A stretch of 11,499 bases of DNA, from NCBI GenBank assembly GCA_023412655.1, contig JAEYNH010000017.1:1-11499 (forward strand), read 5' to 3'. The notes under the pieces were generated by a model. It worked only from the letters and a program-made list of their open reading frames with translations. It made no database searches and had not been told where the DNA came from. Position 1 is the stretch's first letter. Each line of letters opens with the position of its first letter. Source of the stretch: Pseudomonadota bacterium. GTDB lineage: Bacteria > Pseudomonadota > Alphaproteobacteria > Caulobacterales > Caulobacteraceae. A program made the translations under genes and the position numbers. This document shows positions 1-5,189 of this stretch, one piece after another.

Positions 1-363
1 GAGGGCGGTCTTTCGGGGGTCGGCCGCCCCTCCGGCTACAGCCGGGTCGAGATGATGAAGATCTATGACCGGCTCTGCCAGGGCGAGCCCCTGCGCAGCA
101 TCTGCTGGGACCCGGCCATGCCCGGCCGCAGCACGGTGCATGTGTGGCTGCAGCGGCATGCCGAGGCCCGCGATCTGGTGGATCTGGGCCGCGACGTGGG
201 CGCCTACGCCGCCGCCGACGCCGTCTGGCACGGCCTGCGGCAGGCGGGCCTGGGCGATCTTCCCGCCCCGCCCGGCGCGCCCCTGCCCGCCCGGGGGAGG
301 CCGCGGGAAGGCCGCGGGATGGCGCCCGGAATGGGGCCGGGACGGCCGCCGGGGATCAGGTGA
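1..363 (+). CDS. Terminase small-subunit-like HTH protein, 3' part only
   Basis: The frame is open from base 1 to a TGA at 361-363, so the true start probably lies left of the window. An ATG ATG pair at 52-57 is possible, but the residues before it (GRPSGYSRVE) match the usual N-terminus of this family, which argues for an upstream start. The core reads like phage terminase small-subunit-like proteins: a CxGEPLRSIC segment followed by MPGRSTVHVWLQRH, a helix-turn-helix region that in phages recognises packaging-site DNA. The last 35 residues are low-complexity Pro/Gly/Arg. No large terminase subunit or other phage gene is visible. The gene converges on lptB and overlaps its stop by 8 bases. 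It is either a phage remnant or a domesticated DNA-binding protein; its function is not known. Family assignment is moderate, reading frame good. Confidence 0.65.
   Translation, partial: EGGLSGVGRPSGYSRVEMMKIYDRLCQGEPLRSICWDPAMPGRSTVHVWLQRHAEARDLVDLGRDVGAYAAADAVWHGLRQAGLGDLPAPPGAPLPARGRPREGRGMAPGMGPGRPPGIR
299..320. repeat. Two 11-base tandem units
   Basis: GGCCGCGGGAA at 299-309 is followed directly by GGCCGCGGGAT at 310-320, differing only in the last base. The repeat lies in the low-complexity 3' end of the terminase-like gene. Eleven is not a multiple of three, so gain or loss of a unit would shift that gene's tail. It may be simple slippage in GC-rich DNA. Confidence 0.6.
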
Positions 364-1117
364 AGCGGTCGCCCAGATAGACCCGGCGCACTTCCGGGTC
401 GTCGACGATCTCGTCGGGGCTGCCCTCGAACAGCACCTCGCCCGCGTGGATGATCGAGGCCCGGTCGATGATGTCCAGGGTCTCGCGGACGTTGTGGTCG
501 GTGATCAGGATGCCGATGCCGCGCTGCTTGAGGTAGCTGATCACCTCGCGGATGTCGGCGATGGCCAACGGGTCGATGCCGGCGAAGGGCTCGTCCAGCA
601 GCATGAACGACGGCTCGGAGGCCAGGGCCCGGGCGATCTCCACCCGGCGGCGCTCGCCCCCCGACAGCGACACGGCCGGCGAGTCGCGCAGGTGCTCGAT
701 GTGCAGCTCTTCCAGCAGGCGGGTGACGGTGGCCCTCGCCAGCTTCTGGTCGCGCTGGCGCAGCTCGACCACGGCCATCACGTTCTCCCACACGGTCATG
801 CCGCGGAAGATCGAGGTTTCCTGGGGCAGGTAGCCCACGCCCATGCGGGCGCGCTGGTACATCGGCTGGGCGGTGATGTTCTCCCCGTCCAGGTAGATGG
901 CGCCGTAGTCGGCCGGGATCAGGCCGGTGATCATGTAGAAGGTGGTGGTCTTGCCGGCGCCGTTGGGGCCCAGCAGGCCGGCCACCTCGCCCCGGGCGAG
1001 GCGCAGGCTGACGCCCTTGACCACGGCCCGGCCGCGGAACGACTTGCCGATGTTGTCGACCACCAGCCCCTCCAGGGGCACGCCGACGCGCGTATCGATC
1101 CGCTCGGGCTTGGTCAC
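356..1117 (-). CDS. lptB: LPS export ABC transporter ATP-binding protein LptB
   Basis: LptB is the cytoplasmic ATPase of the LptB2FGC transporter, which extracts lipopolysaccharide from the inner membrane and drives it along the LptC-LptA bridge. The protein is 253 residues, usual for the family. All ABC motifs are present: Walker A GPNGAGKT at 50-57, Q-loop Q99, signature LSGGE at 151-155, Walker B FMLLDE at 171-176 and switch H208 (TDHN). The start is GTG at 1117-1115, overlapping the lptA stop in a GTGA arrangement that suggests translational coupling. A weak AAGAAG lies upstream, and the open frame beyond it only shadows lptA. The 10 or so residues before the ABC fold are a common alphaproteobacterial extension. 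It is the last gene of the rnd-lptC-lptA-lptB run. The stop overlaps the tail of the convergent terminase-like gene; no U-tract terminator is evident. Confidence 0.96.
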   Translation of the reverse strand: MTKPERIDTRVGVPLEGLVVDNIGKSFRGRAVVKGVSLRLARGEVAGLLGPNGAGKTTTFYMITGLIPADYGAIYLDGENITAQPMYQRARMGVGYLPQETSIFRGMTVWENVMAVVELRQRDQKLARATVTRLLEELHIEHLRDSPAVSLSGGERRRVEIARALASEPSFMLLDEPFAGIDPLAIADIREVISYLKQRGIGILITDHNVRETLDIIDRASIIHAGEVLFEGSPDEIVDDPEVRRVYLGDRFT

Positions 1118-1647
1118 GGGTTGGACTTCTTGTTGGGGTAGAACACGCCCCGCGGCCGGGCGGCCTGGTTGCGGCCCTTGGCGGCGCCTTCCATCTTGCC
1201 CTCGCCGGTCTTGGTGTTGAACACCATCCGCGTGCCGCGCAGCACGTTCTGGCCCTGCACGGCCACCACGTCGCCGGTCAGGGTGACGGTCTCGTTCTGG
1301 GCGTCGTAGACGCCGTTGTCGCCGCGCACCCGCTGCTGGGGGGTGACGTAGTAGACGCCGCCCTCGGCCTCCAGGCGGCGCAGGTCGCTGCAGCCGCCGG
1401 CCGCGCCCCCGGGCTTGCCCGGCGCCTTGGTCATGTACATGCGCATGACGTTGGCCCGCAGCCGGGCGTCGCCCTGCATGGCCTCGGCGTTGCCGCGCCA
1501 GATCGAGATGCACTCGCTCTGCTGGACCTCGAGCTCGTCGGCGGTGACGTCGATCGGGCCGTCCGACGAGGGCGACAGCTGCGCCCATGCCGGCGCCGCG
1601 GTGAGCAGCGCCGCGGAGACGGCCAGGATGGGGACGAACGGCTTCAT
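1114..1647 (-). CDS. lptA: LPS periplasmic bridge protein LptA
   Basis: LptA oligomerises in the periplasm to form the bridge that carries lipopolysaccharide from LptC to LptD. The product is 177 residues with a clear signal peptide: Lys2, a hydrophobic stretch at about 4-18, and an AWA-Q cleavage site after residue 22. The mature part is one OstA-type beta-jellyroll, seen in GPIDVTADELEV (30-41), the repeating GNAEAMQGDARLRA pattern, and ENVTLTGDV-like strands near the end (ETVTLTGDVVAVQG). Two cysteines, C46 and C86, are exported; C86 lies in a Gly/Pro/Lys-rich insertion (about 73-86) absent from the E. coli protein as I remember it. The ATG at 1647-1645 is 12 bases after the lptC stop, with GGA about 6 bases ahead. 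It overlaps lptB by 4 bases. Identification rests on domain pattern plus operon position. Confidence 0.93.
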   Translation of the reverse strand: MKPFVPILAVSAALLTAAPAWAQLSPSSDGPIDVTADELEVQQSECISIWRGNAEAMQGDARLRANVMRMYMTKAPGKPGGAAGGCSDLRRLEAEGGVYYVTPQQRVRGDNGVYDAQNETVTLTGDVVAVQGQNVLRGTRMVFNTKTGEGKMEGAAKGRNQAARPRGVFYPNKKSNP

Positions 1648-1659
1648 GAGTTCCAGCTT

Positions 1660-2289
1660 CTATTCTTCCTTGCCGGGTTCGATGCGTGCGCGCACCCCGC
1701 CCTTGAAGATCATGCGATCGCCTTTGCCGTAAACGCCATAGGACTTCGCTTCGATTTCACCAAGGCCGCCCGAGCCCTGAATGGGGCCTGAACCGACCAG
1801 TTCGCCGGTCTTGGTGTCGAACAGCGAGGCGGCGGTCTGGAAGGCGTTGCGGGGGTCGGCCATGTTCACCCCGCCCGAAAGCTGCAGCTTGCCGGTGGTC
1901 TCGTGGAAGACCCCCTCGGCGCCGTTCAGCCGCAGCTGGTCGGGGCCGCCCTCGTCGAGGATCAGCGCCGGCCGCTTCAGCAGCACCCGCTGGTAGTCCT
2001 TGGGGTCGCGCACGGCCGAGTCGGCGGTGAGCACGAACGCCCGGCCCTTGTCGTCGCGGCCCACGAAGCGCGGGTTGATCAGCCGGATGGTCTCGTCGGC
2101 GCCCTGCGCCTGGCGCGGCTGGGCGCGGAAGGTGGACCAGGCGACGCTGCCGGCCAGGCTCAGGAAGATCAGGGCGATCAGGCCGGGCAGCAGGATGCGC
2201 AGCAGCCGGATCAGCTTCGAGCGCCGGCGCCACCGCTCGAAGTCGGCTCGGCGGGGCGGGGCCTGGAACGTAGCGTCGGACGCCGTCAT
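1660..2289 (-). CDS. lptC: LPS export inner-membrane protein LptC
   Basis: LptC is the bitopic inner-membrane component that accepts lipopolysaccharide from LptB2FG and passes it to LptA. The 209-residue product has a basic cytoplasmic N-terminus (RWRRRSK at 19-25), one membrane segment at about 31-52, and a periplasmic domain of alternating beta strands ending in KGDRMIFKGGVRARIEPG, typical of LptC C-termini. The start chosen is ATG 2289-2287 because a strong GGAGG sits 5 bases upstream, just after the rnd stop. The frame extends further to 2400 but only into rnd coding sequence. The gene follows rnd by 13 bases and precedes lptA by 12. Sequence conservation is low in this family, so the call leans on topology, size and position between rnd and lptA, which is the standard alphaproteobacterial order. 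Confidence 0.93.
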   Translation of the reverse strand: MTASDATFQAPPRRADFERWRRRSKLIRLLRILLPGLIALIFLSLAGSVAWSTFRAQPRQAQGADETIRLINPRFVGRDDKGRAFVLTADSAVRDPKDYQRVLLKRPALILDEGGPDQLRLNGAEGVFHETTGKLQLSGGVNMADPRNAFQTAASLFDTKTGELVGSGPIQGSGGLGEIEAKSYGVYGKGDRMIFKGGVRARIEPGKEE

Positions 2290-2302
2290 GGCGACCTCCA
2301 CG

Positions 2303-2920
2303 TCACGAGTGGGCGAAGATGTCGACGTCTTCCCAGCCGGCGACGTCGAGCACCGCACGATGCGGCAGGAATTCGAAGCACGCCTTGGCCAGCGCGTCAC
2401 GCCCCTCGCGCACGAGCATCTCCTGGAGCTTGGTCCTCAGGGCGTGCAGGTGCAGCACGTCCGAGGCGGCGTAGGCCACCTGGTCGTCAGATAGGGTGGC
2501 GGCGCCCCAATCGGAACTCTGCTGGGCCTTGGACATGTCGACCCCGAGCAGCTCGCGGCTGATGTCCTTCAGGCCGTGGCGGTCGGTGTAGGTGCGGGCC
2601 AGCTTGGAGGCGATCTTGGTGCAGTAGACCGGCTGGGTGACCACGCCCAGGTGCAGCCAGAACATGGCGATGTCGAAGCGGCCGAAGTGGAAGATCTTCA
2701 CCACCGACGGGTCGGTCAGCAGCCGCTTCAGGTTCGGCGCGTCATAGGTCGACCGGTCCAGCTTCACCAGGTGGGCGTCGCCGTCCCCGGCCGAAAGCTG
2801 CACCACGCACAACGGGTCCCGCCCGAGCCGCAGACCCATGGTCTCCGAATCGACCGCGACGAACGCCGCCCCATCCAGCGCGCCGGCCGGAAGATCCCCG
2901 TCGTGAACGTAGGTGGTCAC
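2303..2920 (-). CDS. rnd: Short ribonuclease D, DEDDy 3'-5' exonuclease
   Basis: RNase D trims RNA 3' ends, notably tRNA precursors, with two metal ions. The 205-residue product is only the exonuclease domain: motif I VDSETMGL (D24, E26), motif II FHFGRFD (D83), and motif III with Y150 and D154 (YAASD), giving the DEDDy set. The classical E. coli enzyme is about 375 residues with C-terminal HRDC domains; these are absent, as in the short alphaproteobacterial form. Motif I has Ser25 where DTE is more usual. The start is GTG at 2920-2918 with GAGG 4 bases upstream; the first strand begins at about residue 18, so no later start fits. The gene heads the lptC-lptA-lptB run, 13 bases before lptC, and lies 45 bases after tRNA-Leu on the same strand, so read-through from the tRNA promoter is possible. 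Confidence 0.92.
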   Translation of the reverse strand: MTTYVHDGDLPAGALDGAAFVAVDSETMGLRLGRDPLCVVQLSAGDGDAHLVKLDRSTYDAPNLKRLLTDPSVVKIFHFGRFDIAMFWLHLGVVTQPVYCTKIASKLARTYTDRHGLKDISRELLGVDMSKAQQSSDWGAATLSDDQVAYAASDVLHLHALRTKLQEMLVREGRDALAKACFEFLPHRAVLDVAGWEDVDIFAHS

Positions 2921-2947
2921 TTCGCCTCAACTCCGACGCCGTTCGCC

Positions 2948-2968
2948 CCACCCCGCTCGAAGGGGTGG
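2948..2968 (-). other. Perfect 7-bp hairpin at the tRNA-Leu 3' end, T-arm-like loop
   Basis: On the minus strand CCACCCC (2968-2962) pairs perfectly with GGGGTGG (2954-2948) around the 7-base loop TTCGAGC. The stem begins on the CCA of tRNA-Leu itself. The loop matches the tRNA's own T-loop (TTCGAGT, 2988-2982) in six of seven bases. No T-run follows, so it is not a standard intrinsic terminator. It could guide 3' processing, cause weak termination, or be a relic of a duplicated tRNA end; the last is less likely because no acceptor arm or CCA follows. Confidence 0.7.
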
Positions 2969-3051
2969 TGCCCAGGAGAGGACTCGAACCTCCACGGCTA
3001 TTAACCACTGGTACCTGAAACCAGCGCGTCTACCAATTCCGCCACCTGGGC
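2966..3051 (-). tRNA. tRNA-Leu (anticodon CAG), CCA encoded
   Basis: Read on the minus strand the sequence folds as a class II tRNA. The acceptor GCCCAGG (3051-3045) pairs with CCTGGGC (2976-2970), followed by discriminator A and encoded CCA (2968-2966). The anticodon stem CTGGT/ACCAG encloses loop TTCAGGT, giving anticodon CAG at 3017-3015. A long variable arm (about 14 bases, 3007-2994) is as expected for leucine. The T-arm is GGAGG-TTCGAGT-CCTCT. It reads CUG, which is the dominant leucine codon in the genes of this window. Its own promoter lies at 3105-3077. Confidence 0.97.
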
Positions 3052-3076
3052 CCGGTCCGTCGGATCGGGAGGCGGC

Positions 3077-3105
3077 TACATATGGCGCCCGCCGGGCCGG
3101 GTCAA
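3077..3105 (-). promoter_or_regulatory. Promoter of tRNA-Leu (and perhaps rnd-lptCAB)
   Basis: On the minus strand TTGACC (3105-3100) and TATGTA (3082-3077) are separated by 17 bases. The -35 box is close to consensus; the -10 box is only a partial match. The predicted start near 3070 would give a leader of about 19 bases before the tRNA 5' end. No other promoter was recognised in the 45 bases before rnd, so the operon may share this one or be driven from within the tRNA. Confidence 0.6.
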
Positions 3106-3119
3106 CGCTGCTGCTGAAG

Positions 3120-3131
3120 AACTTGCAAGTT
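3120..3131. promoter_or_regulatory. 12-base perfect palindrome, possible operator
   Basis: AACTTGCAAGTT is a perfect palindrome. It lies 14 bases upstream of the tRNA-Leu -35 box on one side and about 25 bases upstream of the candidate -10 of the NDUFA9-like gene on the other. A dimeric regulator could bind there, but no regulator is identified. Chance occurrence cannot be excluded, although it is AT-richer than its surroundings. Confidence 0.4.
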
Positions 3132-3134
3132 GCG

Positions 3135-3161
3135 TTGCGGCCAGGGGCTGCATCGTCTAAT
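3135..3161 (+). promoter_or_regulatory. Weak candidate promoter of the NDUFA9-like gene
   Basis: TCTAAT at 3156-3161 matches five of six bases of the -10 consensus. The best -35, TTGCGG at 3135-3140, matches only the leading TTG and sits 15 bases away, which is short. A start near 3168 would leave a leader of about 37 bases. The divergent layout requires a promoter in this spacer, but this placement is tentative. Confidence 0.3.
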
Positions 3162-3204
3162 CCGCTGGCCTCTGAATTTCCCTCTTTTCCGAGTGGCAGC
3201 GGCT

Positions 3205-4182
3205 ATGCAGAACCTCGTCACCGTCTTTGGCGGATCCGGCTTCGTCGGCAACCAAGCCGTCCGCCAACTCGCCAAGGCCGGCTGGCGGATTCGGGTTGCC
3301 GTACGCAACCCGAGCCTCGGCTACCGCATGCGTCTGCTGGGCGACGTGGGCCAGATCGACGTGGTCCAGGCCAATGTGCGCGATGCGGATTCGGTGCGTC
3401 GAGCTCTCGACGGCGCCGCCGCCTCGGTCAACCTCGTCGGCGTTCTCTATGAGACCGGCCGCCAGAAGTTCCAGGCGATCCATGTGGACGGCGCACGCAC
3501 GGTGACCGAAGCGGCCGCCAAAGCCGGCGCCACTCGGATTGTGCAGATGTCGGCCTTAGGCGCTGACCCGGCCGGCCCCTCCGCCTATGCGCGCAGCAAG
3601 GCCGAGGGCGAAGCTACGGTCCGGGCGCTGCGCCCCGATGCGGTGATCCTGCGTCCCTCCGTGGTGTTCGGGCCGGACGACCAGTTCTTCAATCGGTTCG
3701 CCACCATGGCGTCGTTCTCGCCCGTCCTGCCGCTGATCGGCGGGGGGCATACCCGCTTGCAGCCGGTGTTCGTCGGCGACGTGGGCAAGGCCATCGCCCA
3801 GGCCGTGACGAACGCCGAGTCGGCCGGCCAGACCTACGAGCTGGGTGGCGCGGCCGAGTTCACCTTCCGCCAGCTGATGGAGATCATGCTGGAAGAGACC
3901 GGCCAGCGCCGGCTGCTGCTGCCGATGCCGTTCGGCGCTGCGGAACTACTAGGTAGGCTCGGCGAGCTCATCGCCGGCATCGCGCCGCCGCCGATCACCT
4001 CAGACCAGGTGAAGAGCCTCCGGGCCGACAATGTGCCAAGCGGCCGGTATCCCGGCTTCCTCGACCTCGGGATCACGCCCACCACCCTGGAAGCGGTGCT
4101 GCCGACTTATCTCTACCGCTACCGCAAGGGCGGCCAGTACGCCGACCAGGAAGCCCGGGCCATCGCCGGCGGGCGCGCCTAG
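3205..4182 (+). CDS. NDUFA9-like NAD(P)-binding protein (atypical SDR, complex I-associated)
   Basis: This is a 325-residue atypical short-chain dehydrogenase of the NDUFA9 family. NDUFA9 is an accessory NADPH-binding subunit of respiratory complex I in mitochondria, and alphaproteobacterial homologues occur; whether this one is bound to complex I is inference. The Rossmann motif GGSGFVG is at 9-15, and the region GATRIVQMSALGA (108-120) is typical of the family. A formal SDR triad, S116, Y128 and K132 (YARSK), is present, so catalysis is not ruled out. The specificity part LRPSVVFGPDDQFFNRF (149-165) also fits. The start at ATG 3205 puts the first beta strand at residue 4; the in-frame TTG at 3130 adds 25 residues of no visible merit. 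The ribosome site is weak (GAGTGG). The stop TAG shares CTAG with the stop of uppP on the other strand. Alternative reading: a generic sugar-nucleotide epimerase-like protein. Confidence 0.88.
   Translation: MQNLVTVFGGSGFVGNQAVRQLAKAGWRIRVAVRNPSLGYRMRLLGDVGQIDVVQANVRDADSVRRALDGAAASVNLVGVLYETGRQKFQAIHVDGARTVTEAAAKAGATRIVQMSALGADPAGPSAYARSKAEGEATVRALRPDAVILRPSVVFGPDDQFFNRFATMASFSPVLPLIGGGHTRLQPVFVGDVGKAIAQAVTNAESAGQTYELGGAAEFTFRQLMEIMLEETGQRRLLLPMPFGAAELLGRLGELIAGIAPPPITSDQVKSLRADNVPSGRYPGFLDLGITPTTLEAVLPTYLYRYRKGGQYADQEARAIAGGRA
4179..4182. other. Interlocked stop codons (CTAG)
   Basis: The palindrome CTAG supplies both stops: TAG at 4180-4182 for the NDUFA9-like gene and TAG at 4181-4179 on the other strand for uppP. 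The two coding regions therefore meet with no spacer and no room for a separate terminator. Confidence 0.95.
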
Positions 4183-4979
4183 CCCAGCATCGCCAGGCCG
4201 ATCAGGCCCAGCACACCCACCACGATCCGCCACCAGGCGAAGGGCGTGAAGCCGTGGCGCGACACAAAGTCCAGCACCCGGCGCACTGTGATCACCGCCG
4301 CCACGAAGGCGCAGACGAAGCCCAGGGCGATGATCCCAGCATCGTCAGGCGTCAGCATCTTGTAGTTCTTGGCTAGGTCGACCGTGAAGGCGCCTGCCAT
4401 GGTCGGCATCGCCAGGAAGAACGAGAACTCGGCGGCCGAGCGCTTGTCGCACCGCATCAGCAGCGCGCCCGCCACGGTGGCGCCGGATCGTGACACGCCC
4501 GGGACGAGGGCAAGGCACTGGAAGAGCCCGATAAAGAAAGCGGTCTTCAGCGGGAAGGCCCCAGCGTCTGTATGCAGAGGCTCGCGCTTGATGTGGTCCA
4601 CGGCCATGAGGGCGAAGCCGCCGACGATCAGGCTGATGCAGATCAGCACCGGCGTCTCGAACAGCACGGACTTGATATAATCGTGCAGCAGGAAGCCGGC
4701 GAACCCGGCGGGCAGGAACGCCAGCACGATCGAGGCGACGAAGCGCCTCGCCGCCGGATCGGTGTGGAAGTGGGTGGCCACGGACCAGAGCCGGCCGAAA
4801 TAGACGCTGATCACCGCCAGGATTGCGCCCAGCTGGATCATCACCTCGAACACCTTCCCGTTGGACTCGAAGCCCAGGAAGTGGCCGAGCAGCAGGATAT
4901 GTCCGGTGGACGAGACCGGGATGAACTCGGTCAAGCCCTCGACGATGCCGAGGATGATGGCGAGCGCCCAATCCGGCAT
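4179..4979 (-). CDS. uppP: Undecaprenyl-diphosphate phosphatase UppP (BacA)
   Basis: UppP dephosphorylates undecaprenyl diphosphate to the monophosphate, recycling the lipid carrier for peptidoglycan and other envelope polymers; its overexpression gives bacitracin resistance. The 266-residue protein is almost wholly hydrophobic with about 7-8 membrane segments. It has both family signatures: EGLTEFIPVSSTGH at 14-27 (E14, E18, S24, H27 match E. coli E17, E21, S27, H30) and PGVSRSG at 160-166, where R164 corresponds to E. coli R174. The ATG at 4979-4977 is preceded by GGAG about 6 bases upstream. The gene stands alone, with its own promoter at 5046-5019, and ends against the NDUFA9-like gene. 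Length and motifs are complete, with nothing unusual in the protein. Confidence 0.97.
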   Translation of the reverse strand: MPDWALAIILGIVEGLTEFIPVSSTGHILLLGHFLGFESNGKVFEVMIQLGAILAVISVYFGRLWSVATHFHTDPAARRFVASIVLAFLPAGFAGFLLHDYIKSVLFETPVLICISLIVGGFALMAVDHIKREPLHTDAGAFPLKTAFFIGLFQCLALVPGVSRSGATVAGALLMRCDKRSAAEFSFFLAMPTMAGAFTVDLAKNYKMLTPDDAGIIALGFVCAFVAAVITVRRVLDFVSRHGFTPFAWWRIVVGVLGLIGLAMLG

Positions 4980-5018
4980 GGAAACTCCGACGAAGAAGGA
5001 ACAGCGGCAATGGCGCGC

Positions 5019-5046
5019 ACTATGGTGAAGAAGCAGTTCATCTCAA
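5019..5046 (-). promoter_or_regulatory. Promoter of uppP
   Basis: On the minus strand TTGAGA (5046-5041, five of six) is followed after 16 bases by CATAGT (5024-5019, four of six). The upstream flank is AT-rich (CCAATTT), unusual for this genome and compatible with a stronger promoter. A start near 5012 gives a leader of about 33 bases to the uppP ATG. Confidence 0.6.
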
Positions 5047-5111
5047 AATTGGACGATTAGATCCACAGGGGACGCCGAAACGATCGGCCCCACGCCAGAC
5101 CTGAATTCCGA

Positions 5112-5130
5112 TAGTCTTGTTAGTGGACTA
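5112..5130. promoter_or_regulatory. Inverted repeat TAGTC-N9-GACTA in the uppP/gltD spacer
   Basis: TAGTC (5112-5116) and GACTA (5126-5130) are exact inverted copies with 14 bases between centres, about 60 bases before gltD. The spacing is not a full helical turn, and the arms are short. It may be a regulator site for glutamate synthase genes, or part of the promoter. No convincing -35/-10 pair for gltD was found in 5047-5160. Confidence 0.3.
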
Positions 5131-5142
5131 CAGCCTTTGCGC

Positions 5143-5187
5143 GGGCGTTCTCGCCCTCTAAATGGGGGCCTCTGCGGAGGAGGCGAG
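5143..5187 (+). promoter_or_regulatory. Structured leader of gltD with a masked ribosome site
   Basis: Two hairpins can form just before the gltD ATG. The first is GGGCG (5143-5147) with CGCCC (5152-5156) around TTCT. In the second, GCCTC (5168-5172) pairs with GAGGC (5180-5184), or CCTC pairs with GAGG (5177-5180); both cover the GGAGGAGG ribosome site (5176-5183). In addition CTCGCC (5150-5155) is an exact complement of GGCGAG (5182-5187), a pairing incompatible with the first hairpin. The pairings are seen in the sequence; a regulatory role is inference, and GC-rich DNA makes such pairings common. Confidence 0.35.
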
Positions 5188-5189
5188 CC

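Noticed and set aside
325..341. CCCGG-N7-CCGGG as a terminator for lptB
   Set aside because: Short 5-bp arms in very GC-rich coding DNA and no T-run on either strand.
65..1141. A 358-codon plus-strand frame across lptB
   Set aside because: It is a shadow of lptB, which has intact ABC motifs; no protein-like pattern is seen in this frame.
1118..1588. N-terminal extension of LptB into lptA
   Set aside because: The extension is an out-of-frame translation of lptA; the GTG at 1117 gives a family-length protein and a GTGA overlap.
3130..3204. Upstream TTG start adding 25 residues to the NDUFA9-like protein
   Set aside because: The Rossmann fold begins at residue 4 after ATG 3205, and the added stretch would overlap the likely promoter and palindrome.
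5068..5091. Bulged hairpin (GCCGA/TCGGC with outer GGG/CCC) in the uppP/gltD spacer
   Set aside because: No T-run, no promoter relation and a two-base bulge; such pairings are common at this GC content, so I did not call an RNA or terminator.
5123..5140. Sigma-54-like promoter before gltD (TGGAC...TTTGC)
   Set aside because: The GG and GC elements are 12 bases apart rather than the required 10, so it does not match the -24/-12 spacing.
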